Origin: Myxococcales bacterium
GTDB taxonomy: Bacteria; Myxococcota_A; Polyangia; Polyangiales; Polyangiaceae
NCBI GenBank assembly: GCA_004193285.1
Contig: SECP01000045.1
Location: 1 to 64,000 of the forward strand
Reading direction: 5' to 3'
DNA length: 64,000 nt
Positions 8,939-18,482 of the stretch are shown here, in pieces; within the stretch, counting starts at the first letter, position 1; each line of letters begins with the position of its first letter. The position numbers and the translations under genes were made by a program. The notes below the pieces were generated by a model. That model did no database searches. It was not told the origin of the DNA and saw only the letters and a program-made list of their open reading frames with translations.

Positions 8939-10222
8939 CTATTCCAGCAGCGCCGAGAGCAGTTCCTCTTCCCATATGCCGGTCGTGGAGTCGTACAGGC
9001 GCATGTTGTTCGGGTCCTCCCAGATCGTCCAGGGGATGGACGCCGCCTCGCACTGCTCACGCATGCTGCGTATCAGGTTCGCGCGCGAGGTGATGTCGCC
9101 GCCGTCCTGAGGGCCCCATTCGGTGTTCATCACGGCGCGCCCGGAGGCGTCCCGGTAGGCCTTCACGCGCTCGACCTGTGCAGTTACGGTGCGCGGTCCG
9201 GACGGGTTCTGAGCTGCGTCCAGCGTGTTGTATTGGGTGAACCATTGCGCGGCCGTGGCGTTGGCCTGGGCGGCGGGGTGGGGGACGATGGGCATCGGGG
9301 GCGGTCCCGGGAAAATCACGCCCGACGTTTGCCAGCTGGGATCGCCCCACGTTTTGCCTTGGAAGGAAAAGAGCTTGGGCTCGTAGGGATGCACGGCGAC
9401 CGCGATGTTCGCGTCGTTGGGTAGCTGCAAGGAGCCCAGGGTCGTCGTGTCCGCCCACGAGGTCGAGTCGACGACGATGAGCCGCTGGGGGTTGGTTTCA
9501 CGCACCGCGGCGATGAGCTGTGCGGCCAGACCGTTCCACGTGCTTTGCATCTTCTGCGGCGGCTCGTTGAACAGCTCGAACGCGACCGACTCCGGGCGCG
9601 CTCGAAGGCGCTCGGAGAGCTGACGCCAGATGCCGAGCAACCGCGGCGTGTGAGCGGCGACGTCCGCCTCCAGCTCGTAGTACCCGTGCAAGACGAGCAC
9701 GACCGCCAGCCCCTCGGCCGCGGCCAAATCCAAGACGTGGTCGACGCGAGCCAGGAACGTCTCATCGAGGGCAAACGGGGACGTCTCGCTCGCATGGCCG
9801 CTGAACCACACCGGGATGCGCACGTGGTCGAAGCCTCGCTGCGCGATGAGGCGCAGGTCTCCTTCTTCGACTTTGCCACCCCAAGCGCCCTCGTCGGGTT
9901 TGCTCTCCAATCGATTGCCCAGATTGATTCCGCGCCGGAAGTACTGCAGTGCGCGGGGCGGTTGCCCAGCAACGAATGGCTCGGCGGCGCCCGAGCCCGC
10001 CAGACCCATCGACCCGGCGGCGCCATTCGAGGTCGCGCCGGCGGCGCTGGGAGTGCCGCTCGATCCGGGGGCACCCCCCGGTGCTCCGGGACCACTGGCG
10101 CCACCTTGTCCGCCTGTCGCCGACGGGGCTCCTTCCCCTACTTGCCGGGGAGTTCCCACGTCGCATCCCAGCAGAACGAGAGCTACCGCGAAGGTTCGAG
10201 CGGAATCAAGACGTACGCTCAT
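8939..10222 (-). CDS. Lipoprotein glycoside hydrolase family 5 (cellulase-like)
   Basis: MSVRLDSARTFAVALVLLGCDVG lipobox; RRGINLGNRLES, FDHVRIPVWF, VAFELFNEPP, VMNTEWGPQDGGD motifs. Confidence 0.9.
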   Translation of the reverse strand: MSVRLDSARTFAVALVLLGCDVGTPRQVGEGAPSATGGQGGASGPGAPGGAPGSSGTPSAAGATSNGAAGSMGLAGSGAAEPFVAGQPPRALQYFRRGINLGNRLESKPDEGAWGGKVEEGDLRLIAQRGFDHVRIPVWFSGHASETSPFALDETFLARVDHVLDLAAAEGLAVVLVLHGYYELEADVAAHTPRLLGIWRQLSERLRARPESVAFELFNEPPQKMQSTWNGLAAQLIAAVRETNPQRLIVVDSTSWADTTTLGSLQLPNDANIAVAVHPYEPKLFSFQGKTWGDPSWQTSGVIFPGPPPMPIVPHPAAQANATAAQWFTQYNTLDAAQNPSGPRTVTAQVERVKAYRDASGRAVMNTEWGPQDGGDITSRANLIRSMREQCEAASIPWTIWEDPNNMRLYDSTTGIWEEELLSALLE

Positions 10223-10267
10223 GGGTGGTGCGCTTACTATCAGCGTGGTCGGTAGACCAGCTCCCCG

Positions 10268-11146
10268 GTGCACCAAAGTTTGCGTGAGATCCACATGGCC
10301 TCCAAACCTCCCAAGCAGCCGCAGCATCTCATCGGCAAAAGCACGTCGGAAATCATCGTCAAGTCCGAACACTGCGCTGCGCTCAAGCGCCACGGCATCG
10401 TGGTCGCGGGTATCTCCGATGCAGCTCATCCGTTCTCCATGTGCCGGCTGCCGGCGTGGCATACAGAGGTGTTGGCGTGCTTCGCCGGCCGCGGACTCCA
10501 GTGGGTAGGGGGTCAGTGGGTGCAACAAACCCCAGGAATGGTATGCATTGCTCCGGACGGCGCGACCCAGGCGTTTCACGCTGTGCGCAGCCAGCGCTGG
10601 GGCTTCGTGTGGGTCCAGTATCATCCCGGTAAGCTACCCCTCGCGACCCGAGAGGTGACGCTGAGTACGGCAGATCCCGAGGCACTACGCTCTAGCGTCG
10701 CGCTGTTGCATCGCGAGCTCGAGGGGCCAGCCAATCCCGCTATTTTGCAACAGCTAGCGGATTTGCTTCAGATGCTCGTGATGCGCATCTTGGGTCGGCA
10801 CGAATTCGACCCACGGGTCACGCGCGTCATCGAGCGGGTAGCTGCCGACCTGAGCTACCCGTGGACACTCAAGGACCTCGCAAAGACCGCGAAGGTCAGC
10901 TCCGAGCAACTCCGCCGCCTCTTTCATCGCTACCTCGGCCGTAGCCCGCTCCGCCGCGTGCTCGAGCTTCGCCTGGCGCACGCCGCGGAGCGGCTCCGCA
11001 CCACGGAAGAGAAGCTCGAAACCATCGCTCACGCGGTCGGCTACCGCAGCGTGTACGCGCTCTCCTCCGCGTTCTCCCGCGAAGTGGGGTGCTCCCCGAG
11101 CGTCTTCCGCCGCCGAACACGGGCCGCTTCTCCGCGCGGCGGGTGA
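10268..11146 (+). CDS. AraC-family transcriptional regulator
   Basis: C-terminal double HTH: YPWTLKDLAKTAKVSSEQLRRLFHRYLGRSPLRRVLELRLAHAAERLRTTEEKLETIAHAVGYRSVYALSSAFSREVGCSPSVFRRR; divergent from the GH5 gene. Confidence 0.9.
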   Translation: MHQSLREIHMASKPPKQPQHLIGKSTSEIIVKSEHCAALKRHGIVVAGISDAAHPFSMCRLPAWHTEVLACFAGRGLQWVGGQWVQQTPGMVCIAPDGATQAFHAVRSQRWGFVWVQYHPGKLPLATREVTLSTADPEALRSSVALLHRELEGPANPAILQQLADLLQMLVMRILGRHEFDPRVTRVIERVAADLSYPWTLKDLAKTAKVSSEQLRRLFHRYLGRSPLRRVLELRLAHAAERLRTTEEKLETIAHAVGYRSVYALSSAFSREVGCSPSVFRRRTRAASPRGG

Positions 11147-11185
11147 GCGTGGTCTCAGCCGGTGCACCGAAGGGCGGCTTCGCTG

Positions 11186-11330
11186 TCAGCGCGCTCCGAA
11201 GGAGTCGCCGCCGAGGGTGCGGTACAGCGCAACCACGGTTTGGGCGCAGCTGCAGAGGTTCCAAGACAACGCCAGCGCAGCCAGCGCCCAGTGAGGGCTG
11301 CGCCGGGCGTTCTTCGAGCAATGGAGCACG
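11186..11330 (-). pseudogene. Fossil of an outer-membrane efflux protein (TolC/OMF) C-terminus
   Basis: Minus frame reads WALAALALSWNLCSCAQTVVALYRTLGGDSFGAR*, resembling the conserved OMF ending AQTxVALYRALGGGW; upstream frame has no OMF body. Confidence 0.3.
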
Positions 11331-11574
11331 GCGCCCGCCTTGCAATCCGCACACCAGCCGCTTCTCGTGCTGCTGGTTCGAGTCAGGAGGCTCGAGCTCC
11401 CGAATCGTGTCAGTACAAGCACGCACACAAGAACGCGCGGCTGAGACCAATCGGCTCCGGTAGCCGTGTCGCAACTGAATCGGCCGCAAGTCGCGCTGCC
11501 CCGGACGGGCGGCACCGTCGGTCAACCGATCAGCAGGCGAAATTCTCGCCCTGGGCTGGTAGAGTCGAAGGAAT

Positions 11575-12210
11575 ATGCCAAGCGTGCCCGCCGTCCAGCG
11601 CTCGCCAGCCGAGCCTGCGGCCGAAGGCCGAAGCTCCGACTACCTCGACCGCCTGATGCGCCGCGGCTGCTTCGAAGCACTGTGGCCTTTGTTCGCCAAA
11701 GCCGAGCGGCCGGCAAAGGAGCTAACCGAGAGCTACTCCGCGCTGGTGCACTTGCGCCCGTTCATGCCGGGGGCCGGGCCCTACCGCGTGCTCCACGTCG
11801 GTGACGGAGCGCACGCTCGCTCCGGGGCGATGTTTTCGCTGAAAACCAAAGCCCAGAACATCAGCGTCGACCCCCAGCTGAACTTGGCGCTCGTGGAGAG
11901 CTGGCGTGAGCGTTTCGGCATTCACGGGCTGATTTGCAAGAGAGCGCGTATTCAAGACATCGCGAGTGAGCTGAACGAGCTATCGCCCATGCCGACGCTC
12001 GTAACGTTCGTCCACGCCCACGTGCCGGTGGACGACGTGCTGCGGCAGCTACGCTGGGACGTCGCTTTCACCCTGGCGTGCTGTCACCCGACCCGGCAGC
12101 TCACTCGCTGCCACACCATTCACAGCGGCGGCTCGGACCTCGGCGTGCTCTCCAGCGCGCGGACTTATCAGGTTCTGGTCAACAGCGCGGGGCCGCTACA
12201 ACAAGAATGA
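11575..12210 (+). CDS. Conserved-looking hypothetical protein, possibly methyltransferase-like fold
   Basis: MPSVPAVQRSPAEPAAEGRSSDYLDRLMRRGCFEALWPLFAKAERPAKELTESYSALVHLRPFMPGAGPYRVLHVGDGAHARSGAMFSLKTKAQNISVDPQL...; VLHVGDGAHARSG could be a Rossmann-like loop. Confidence 0.55.
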   Translation: MPSVPAVQRSPAEPAAEGRSSDYLDRLMRRGCFEALWPLFAKAERPAKELTESYSALVHLRPFMPGAGPYRVLHVGDGAHARSGAMFSLKTKAQNISVDPQLNLALVESWRERFGIHGLICKRARIQDIASELNELSPMPTLVTFVHAHVPVDDVLRQLRWDVAFTLACCHPTRQLTRCHTIHSGGSDLGVLSSARTYQVLVNSAGPLQQE

Positions 12211-12718
12211 GCACCCGACCATGCCGCGTCCCCAAAGGCGCTGGTTTGGGGCGCGAGGCAATCCTTCGTCGAGCCGACCACCGTGGTCCCGTCGGCGTCG
12301 CCGTCTTCTCCCTCGAGGTCGCCGCCGCTGCACTTGCTGCTGGCGATGGGTATCAGGGCTACGCTGCCGCTGCGGAAGCGGAGAATTCGATGTGGCTCGT
12401 GGATTGTCGCTGTCCGGAGATCATCTGTTCGGAGCAATTTTCGATGAGCGAGTCGTCGCATCGACGCCGTGCGGCAGTCGGTCGAACCGTACCGCGCTGA
12501 GCTGCCACTCTGCGCTTTCGCGCGCCCGCCTCCGGGGCCCGTTCGACGTGGGTGCCCGGCCCTCGCAACCGAGTCGGGTGGCGAAGTGCCCCACGAACTC
12601 GGGCCGATAGCCACAGCGGCGCCCCTCCGGGCTCGTCCTCAGATGGTGTTGCTCGGATCGGTGACCGAGCCGCCGTGCCGTCGACACTCGCGGAGCGCTG
12701 TGATACGCCCCAGCGCTC

Positions 12719-12965
12719 GTGAGCTCGAGCAATGAAGACGGTACGACGCTTTCGCTCGTACGCATCGAAGACCCGAGTAACGCCTGCTCGCGCTTGGCTC
12801 TTCGCTTCGTCTTGCCAGTAGTCGCGGTGGGCGAGACGGGGGTCGGCAAGGAGAGCGCCGCGCGCGCGGTGCACTTCCTGGGCGGGCGCAGTGGTCCCTT
12901 TCACGCCGTCAACTGCGCGGCGCTGCCCACGTTGCTCACGCAGTCCATGCTTCCGCCGGGGCTGG
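12719..12965 (+). pseudogene. Fragment of a sigma-54-dependent activator AAA+ domain
   Basis: VVAVGETGVGKESAARAVHFLGGRSGPFHAVNCAALPTLL: Walker A and following strand of the NtrC family, but no GAFTGA, Walker B or downstream domain. Confidence 0.5.
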
Positions 12966-13028
12966 GCCGCAGTGCGGGCGCGGCGCCGGACGCGGCGACG
13001 CCCATGAGCAACGTGTCCAATAGCCCGA

Positions 13029-13610
13029 TTGCACCCGCGGTCGACGACGCTGAGGGCTCTGGTGGACCGCATCCTTGACGCAATAGCTCGAGAGCGGGAG
13101 GCAGAAGAGTCAGAGCCTCTCATCGGGCGGCAGCTGGACGACCGCTATCGCATCGTCGGGCGTCTGGGCGGCGGCGGCGGCATGGGCGAGGTGTACGAGG
13201 TGGAACACGTCCGCCTCCAGCGCCGCTTTGCGCTCAAGCTGCTGCGAGGGGCTGTGCGCGGCGAGCGCGAGCTGGTGGAGCGCTTCCACCGCGAAGCACG
13301 CGCGGTCGCGACCTTGCACAGTGACTACGTCGTTAGCGTCGTCGACTCGGGGGCGCTGGCTGACGGACGTCCCTTCTTCGTGATGGAACGGCTCCTCGGC
13401 CCGGCTTCCTTGCCAGTCGGAGAGCTGCTCGCGCCGGCCGCACTCTCCACCGCAACCGCGTCGGATGCGCCAGCACCAGCACCAGCACCAGCGCTTTCCG
13501 CCGCTCGCGCTACTAAGGCAGCCCGCGCCATCACGTCCGCGCCGGCTACACCGCCCTCAGCTCGCCCCTCCGTCAGCTGGTTCGATCCTCGGAATCCCTA
13601 TGGCAAGTGA
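13029..13610 (+). CDS. Truncated Ser/Thr protein kinase, N-lobe only (probable pseudokinase or pseudogene)
   Basis: DDRYRIVGRLGGGGGMGEVYEVEHVRLQRRFALKLLRGA...DGRPFFVMERL, then jump to a Pro/Ala-rich tail ending SWFDPRNPYGK; no HRD, DFG or C-lobe. Confidence 0.6.
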   Translation: MHPRSTTLRALVDRILDAIAREREAEESEPLIGRQLDDRYRIVGRLGGGGGMGEVYEVEHVRLQRRFALKLLRGAVRGERELVERFHREARAVATLHSDYVVSVVDSGALADGRPFFVMERLLGPASLPVGELLAPAALSTATASDAPAPAPAPALSAARATKAARAITSAPATPPSARPSVSWFDPRNPYGK

Positions 13611-15000
13611 AGCGGCCTCGGGCCTGAGACTGCGCAAGCTTTCCGCCATCTTGGTCGCATTCGCCACGGTGGTGCCGCCGAGTGCGGCCGCCGCGGCCGA
13701 CGTGCAGGCGGCGCGTGAGCACTTCGATCGCGGCTACGCGCTAGCCCAGAGCGGCGCTTTCGAAACCGCCATCGAGGAGTTTACGCTTGCGTACGCGGCC
13801 AGCCCGAACTTTTCGGTGCTGTTCAACCTTGGCCAAGCCTACGGCGCTTCTGGCCGAGCCGTGCAAGCGGCCGCCACACTGCGGCGCTACTTGGAAATCG
13901 GTGGCTCCAACATCGACGCGGAGCAGCGACGACGCACGAGCGAGCTCATCGCGTCCTACCAGCGACGCGTTGGTCGCATCGAGCTGTCGAGCTTGCCGAG
14001 CGGGGCGCACGTCAGCCTGGACGGCGAGGAGCTGGGCACGGCGCCGTTTCCGACCGCGCTCGAAGCCAACGCGGGCAGACACGCGCTGCTCGTCCAAGCC
14101 GCTGGCTACGCGCCGGCACACGGTGTGGTCGTGGTGGTGGCTGGGGAAACGAGCAAGCCACAGCTGGCGCTGCGCGCCGAGGGCGAGAGCTGGCTGATGA
14201 TCGGCTGCGAGCTGCCTGACGTTGCGGTGGTGGTCGATGGGCAACGGGTCGCACAGACGCCCGTCGTGGACCCGCTCAAGCTCTCCTCCGGTGAGCATCT
14301 CGTCACGCTCTCTCGGGCTGGCTACGTGACGTTCGAACGGAAGATGGTGTGGCGCGGCGACGAGACTCAGCGACTGGACTGTGACCTGCAGAGCAGCGCG
14401 GCGGCGTCCGACTTGGCCGGCTTGGCGGTGCGGCATCCCATCGGGACGACCGTGCAGGTCGACGGGCGGACGTTCGCTGGGGGCCGCATACCAGCGGGCT
14501 CGCACCAGGTCACGGTTGCGGGAAGCGGCTTCGAGCCAGCGAGCCAGCGTGTGGAGCTTCGGCCGGGTCAGCTGCTCAGCGTCGTCATCGCGCCCCGCCG
14601 CGATGCATCTACCCTGACGCGGGAGCGGCAGCAGCGGAGCCGAAATCAGAAGCTTGCCTCCTACTTGGTCGGTGCGGGAGCCGTGCTCACGGGGGGAGCC
14701 GCGGCTGTCATCGCCGTCACCAACGCGCCTCGCTACGACGATTGGCGCAATAAGAGCGACGCCTTCACGAGGCAATTTCAGCAAGCCCCCGAGAGCACCA
14801 CGAGCGGCCAGCTCGAACAGTTGTTGCAGGAAGAGAACGCGATCCGCAATCGCGACGCGGCTGCGCTCGGTCTGGGTATCGCCGGCGTCACGCTGGCCGC
14901 AACCTCGGCAGTGCTGTACTTCACGGCAGGTCAGGGCGCGCCTGCGCTTACCGTCACCCCCAAGGGCACGGCGATCGTTGGTTATGGCGCGGCATTCTAG
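13600..15000 (+). CDS. TPR + PEGA-domain secreted/membrane protein
   Basis: Signal peptide; TPR AREHFDRGYALAQSGAFETAIEEFTLAYAASPNFSVLFNLGQAY; PEGA repeats GRIELSSLPSGAHVSLDGEELGTAPFPTALEANAGRHALLVQAAGY; TM near C-terminus; start overlaps the kinase stop by 11 nt. Confidence 0.85.
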   Translation: MASEAASGLRLRKLSAILVAFATVVPPSAAAAADVQAAREHFDRGYALAQSGAFETAIEEFTLAYAASPNFSVLFNLGQAYGASGRAVQAAATLRRYLEIGGSNIDAEQRRRTSELIASYQRRVGRIELSSLPSGAHVSLDGEELGTAPFPTALEANAGRHALLVQAAGYAPAHGVVVVVAGETSKPQLALRAEGESWLMIGCELPDVAVVVDGQRVAQTPVVDPLKLSSGEHLVTLSRAGYVTFERKMVWRGDETQRLDCDLQSSAAASDLAGLAVRHPIGTTVQVDGRTFAGGRIPAGSHQVTVAGSGFEPASQRVELRPGQLLSVVIAPRRDASTLTRERQQRSRNQKLASYLVGAGAVLTGGAAAVIAVTNAPRYDDWRNKSDAFTRQFQQAPESTTSGQLEQLLQEENAIRNRDAAALGLGIAGVTLAATSAVLYFTAGQGAPALTVTPKGTAIVGYGAAF

Positions 15001-15342
15001 AACCAAGCGGCGCGCTGATGGATCCTCATGCCGCTCGCAATGCACCTGGCATGCCGTACCCTGTGACGGTTCGAAACCGCAGAATTCTTCCGGGACCCGA
15101 GCTGTTGGCGCCACTCTTGGACACCGAGCAGGGCGAACACTCGCTGCTCGGTCATTGTCCCTTACTCAGCTCGCAACGACTTTGCCTTGGCCGCATCGAC
15201 GTTCCGACCTGCTTCCGAGCGGCACGCTCCTTGCTCGCGCGAGCGGCGGATGATTGCGCGAGCTGAGCGAATTCGGCGAGGCCCGAGCTTGCGCGACCAG
15301 GAGCAGCAGGGTACGCGTTGCCGGCGGCAGATAGCGTCCGTC

Positions 15343-17154
15343 ATGAGAAAGACCTCGTCGATCACGGCGCTTACGGCGCTATTGGCGGCGCTGTTTGCTG
15401 ACTCGTGCCGCCGCCCTCTCGAGTTCACATGTGACGGCGATTGCCGCGCTGTGGGCGGCGCCGGGAGCCAGACGGACGGCAGTCTCGACGAAACTAGCGC
15501 GGGTGAGGGTGGTTTCGGCGACGGTGGCGAGGCAGGAGCTGAGTCGCCGTCCGGCTCCGCGCGCGAATGTCGCGTGGCTGGCGACTGTGACGATGGCTCG
15601 TTCTGCAACGGAGCAGAAGGATGCCGCGCGGGCAGTTGTGAGCCGGGCACGCCAGTAGAGTGCCCGTCGCAGACAGCGTGCGTCGAGAATGACGACGGAG
15701 CGGGCGCCGGTTGCCGCTTCCCCCCCAGCGAACGCTTCTATCTCTGCTCTAGCGACGATTTCGGTGAGCCGTTCAACGCGGTGGGCCTGCCGCTCTCACT
15801 TGCCGAGCCTTCCCCATATAACTTCTCTGAAGGTGTGAGCGATGGCGAGTTTCAGATTTTCGTCGACGACTTTGATCCTGATTGGACCCCCTACGCCTGG
15901 TCTCCCAACGGACGACGGGTTGTCTTCCCAGCCTCCTCTTACGACCTGGACTGGGACTTGTACGAGCAAAAGTTGTACTACTTCGACGTGGGCGCCCCCA
16001 TCGACGCGCAGCCGCGGCGTCTTCCGGAGATCCCGATCAACGATGGAGGCCTGCAGGTGACGTCGTGGTCGGCTGATGGCAACGCGCTAGTGTTGAGCGA
16101 CGTCTTTGCGGCGTCACGGGAGAGCGACGCCGCCTTGTTCGCGGTGCGCTTCACGGAAGAGGGCGCGGAAAGCGCAGCTTTGCCTGGGCTCGGCCTGGCT
16201 TTTGTGTGTGCGGATAACGCCACCGTGGCGGTCAACACCGGCAGAACGACACGCTTGTTTCAGCCGTGGCAAACAGGCTCGGCTGAACGCGTGCTACCCA
16301 TGAAGACGGTGAGCATCTCGCCCAACGGTCAGACGCTGCTGCTCTCGGAGGGTCAGCATTCTGCGCTGGCACCCTGCTCGCTCGACACGATACTGGAGCC
16401 GCTGGGCGGCTTCGTAAGCCCGAGCGCCGTGGGCAGCTGGTCGAGTGACTCGCGCTACCTCGTCATTGCCGACACCCTCACCCACGTACAAGACGAGCCG
16501 AGCTTGAAGCACCTTCTCGGCTACAGAACGGCGAGCGAAAATGTTCACGGTGTTCTATTCGAAGCCACGGCGGCCGATCCGCACGTGCTGTTCGAGCCCG
16601 GGAGCGCTCGGTTCATCTACGTGCAGCAAGCTGCGGAGGGGGACGAGCCGGTCTGGCGCTTGGCTGACCTGGACGACACGCTGTCCGATTTCGTGTTGCC
16701 GATCCCGTCCACGTTTGCGACCGACCCTGAGCTCAACGACTATGTTTCCGCGGCATCCTGGCTCGGCCGCGCGGGCGCGCTCACCTTTTGGACAGAAGAA
16801 ACGGGAAAGCAGCTGTTACCCGTAGCGCCCGGCGCTTCAGCCCGAGCTGTGCAGGATGGTGTTTTCTCGGAGGATGGTCTTCGCGCGCTGTGGACGCAGC
16901 ATGAGCTCGTGGGTGCTGAGACGTACACGCAGGCGTACTCGCTTTCGTGGAAGGAAGAAGGCGCGCGCCCCGAAGCCTTGTTTAGCAAACCCTTTGCCGG
17001 CTCACTAAGCTTCAAAAACGAGAGCGTGCTCGAGAGCTACGACTCAACTTCCGACGCTACGATTGTCTACTCGCTTCCTCCCGGCGCGCTTGACCCAGTC
17101 CGCCTCAACCAGCGCAAAAATGCGATCAATTGCTCGCTCCAACCGCAGCGCTAG
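15343..17154 (+). CDS. Secreted protein with Cys-rich region and TolB/WD40-like beta-propeller
   Basis: MRKTSSITALTALLAALFADSC; ECRVAGDCDDGSFCNGAEGCRAGSCEPGT; repeated AWSPNGRRVVF / SWSADGNALVLSD / SISPNGQTLLLS blades. Confidence 0.75.
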   Translation: MRKTSSITALTALLAALFADSCRRPLEFTCDGDCRAVGGAGSQTDGSLDETSAGEGGFGDGGEAGAESPSGSARECRVAGDCDDGSFCNGAEGCRAGSCEPGTPVECPSQTACVENDDGAGAGCRFPPSERFYLCSSDDFGEPFNAVGLPLSLAEPSPYNFSEGVSDGEFQIFVDDFDPDWTPYAWSPNGRRVVFPASSYDLDWDLYEQKLYYFDVGAPIDAQPRRLPEIPINDGGLQVTSWSADGNALVLSDVFAASRESDAALFAVRFTEEGAESAALPGLGLAFVCADNATVAVNTGRTTRLFQPWQTGSAERVLPMKTVSISPNGQTLLLSEGQHSALAPCSLDTILEPLGGFVSPSAVGSWSSDSRYLVIADTLTHVQDEPSLKHLLGYRTASENVHGVLFEATAADPHVLFEPGSARFIYVQQAAEGDEPVWRLADLDDTLSDFVLPIPSTFATDPELNDYVSAASWLGRAGALTFWTEETGKQLLPVAPGASARAVQDGVFSEDGLRALWTQHELVGAETYTQAYSLSWKEEGARPEALFSKPFAGSLSFKNESVLESYDSTSDATIVYSLPPGALDPVRLNQRKNAINCSLQPQR

Positions 17155-18436
17155 CCGCGGCCTTGCGCTTGCGCTGGCCCTCAGCGGCGCCGGACTGGGG
17201 TCGGTTGCAGCGTGCCACGATTTTCCCGCCTGCCACGACGGACCTTGTGAGCCCGTTGCTCGCGGCGGTGTGGGCGGAAGTACCGAGCCAATCGCCGCTG
17301 GAGAGGCAGCCCTTGGCGGCTACGCGGGGATGGGCGCCGAGGCCGAAGCCGCAGGTGCGCCACCAGGTGGTGAAGGGGGAGCGGCCGGGGAAGGGGCCGT
17401 CGAATTCTCCTGCGCGCCGCCCACGGGCGACTGCGACGAGTCCACGCTTACGGGGTGCGAAACGAACCTGCTCAGCGCGGTCGACCATTGCGGTGCCTGC
17501 CGGCAGCGCTGCTATGGCGTGTGCGTGGAGGGTGTCTGCAGCCCGTTCGAGCTACTGTCGCTCGAGGTAGGAGCGCCGAACACGAACGGTATCGTTCAGG
17601 TCGAAGGCGACGTGCTAGCGACCTCGCCGTACGACCCGCCGTTGCTGTTGCGCTGGTCGAACGAGCGGGGCGCCGAGCCCCTCGTGGATGAGTCATGGAG
17701 CTTCGACGCGCTGGCGCGGGCTTCGGACCGCGTGTACCTGCTAGGCGCCGCAGACGCTCAGCTGTCCAGCTTGCTGCTAAAGGGCAATAAGGTCGTATCG
17801 GAGAATTTGACGGCAAAAACGGCGGTCGTAATCGCCGACACCCTCTACGCTGTAGATGCGGCGGACATGCCCTACAAGCGCGCTCCTTTGCCCGGAGCCC
17901 GAACGAATCTGCCGCTGCCAACGCCGGCGGCGGCGTACGACGAGCCGCTGATGGCGACCGACGGCCGTGAGCTCGGCCTCGTCGTGAACCACTCGACGGA
18001 GCCCTCGACGTACTCTGCGTTTTTCCTCGTAGGCTCGACGTGGCAGCTCGTCTACTCAGGCTCCGGCGGAAGAGTCAGTCAGGTACGCGTCTCAGGCCGC
18101 ACCATGTACGTCACGGTGGGTATCGACTTCGAGGGCAGTCAGTTCGATGAAGAAACCGAGTACGAGATCACCCGCCTCGACTTCGACGGCGGCAATGAGG
18201 TCATTGGGCGCGCCGTCGGCGTCGTCTCGTTCGAGCTAACCGACCAGCTCTATGTCAGCCGCGTGTCCGCTTACCACCGCGGCGGGTTCCTGATCATCCC
18301 GCTCGATGACCCCTCCAGCGCACGTGAGCTCGAGGCTGCTGGCGACATGCGGTCCTTGACGTACATAGCGCCGTACTTTTACTTTGGCCTGAGTCATCGC
18401 ACCGCACTCGCGCGCGTGCGCAGCTGGCTACCATGA
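17120..18436 (+). CDS. Putative lipoprotein with beta-propeller-like body
   Basis: MRSIARSNRSASRGLALALALSGAGLGSVAACHD, Gly/Ala linker, CDESTLTGCETNLLSAVDHCGACRQRC motif; overlaps the preceding gene end by 35 nt. Confidence 0.7.
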   Translation: MRSIARSNRSASRGLALALALSGAGLGSVAACHDFPACHDGPCEPVARGGVGGSTEPIAAGEAALGGYAGMGAEAEAAGAPPGGEGGAAGEGAVEFSCAPPTGDCDESTLTGCETNLLSAVDHCGACRQRCYGVCVEGVCSPFELLSLEVGAPNTNGIVQVEGDVLATSPYDPPLLLRWSNERGAEPLVDESWSFDALARASDRVYLLGAADAQLSSLLLKGNKVVSENLTAKTAVVIADTLYAVDAADMPYKRAPLPGARTNLPLPTPAAAYDEPLMATDGRELGLVVNHSTEPSTYSAFFLVGSTWQLVYSGSGGRVSQVRVSGRTMYVTVGIDFEGSQFDEETEYEITRLDFDGGNEVIGRAVGVVSFELTDQLYVSRVSAYHRGGFLIIPLDDPSSARELEAAGDMRSLTYIAPYFYFGLSHRTALARVRSWLP

Positions 18437-18482
18437 GCAGAAGCGTCATGCTGCGCCTGGCGACGGCTCTCGCCCTTCCACG

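Noticed and set aside
12359-13123. 254-aa minus-strand ORF
   Set aside because: Arg-rich composition without domain signal; overlaps recognisable plus-strand sigma-54 activator and kinase fragments.
13741-15114. 457-aa minus-strand ORF
   Set aside because: Antisense to the well-supported PEGA/TPR gene; Arg/His-rich shadow composition.
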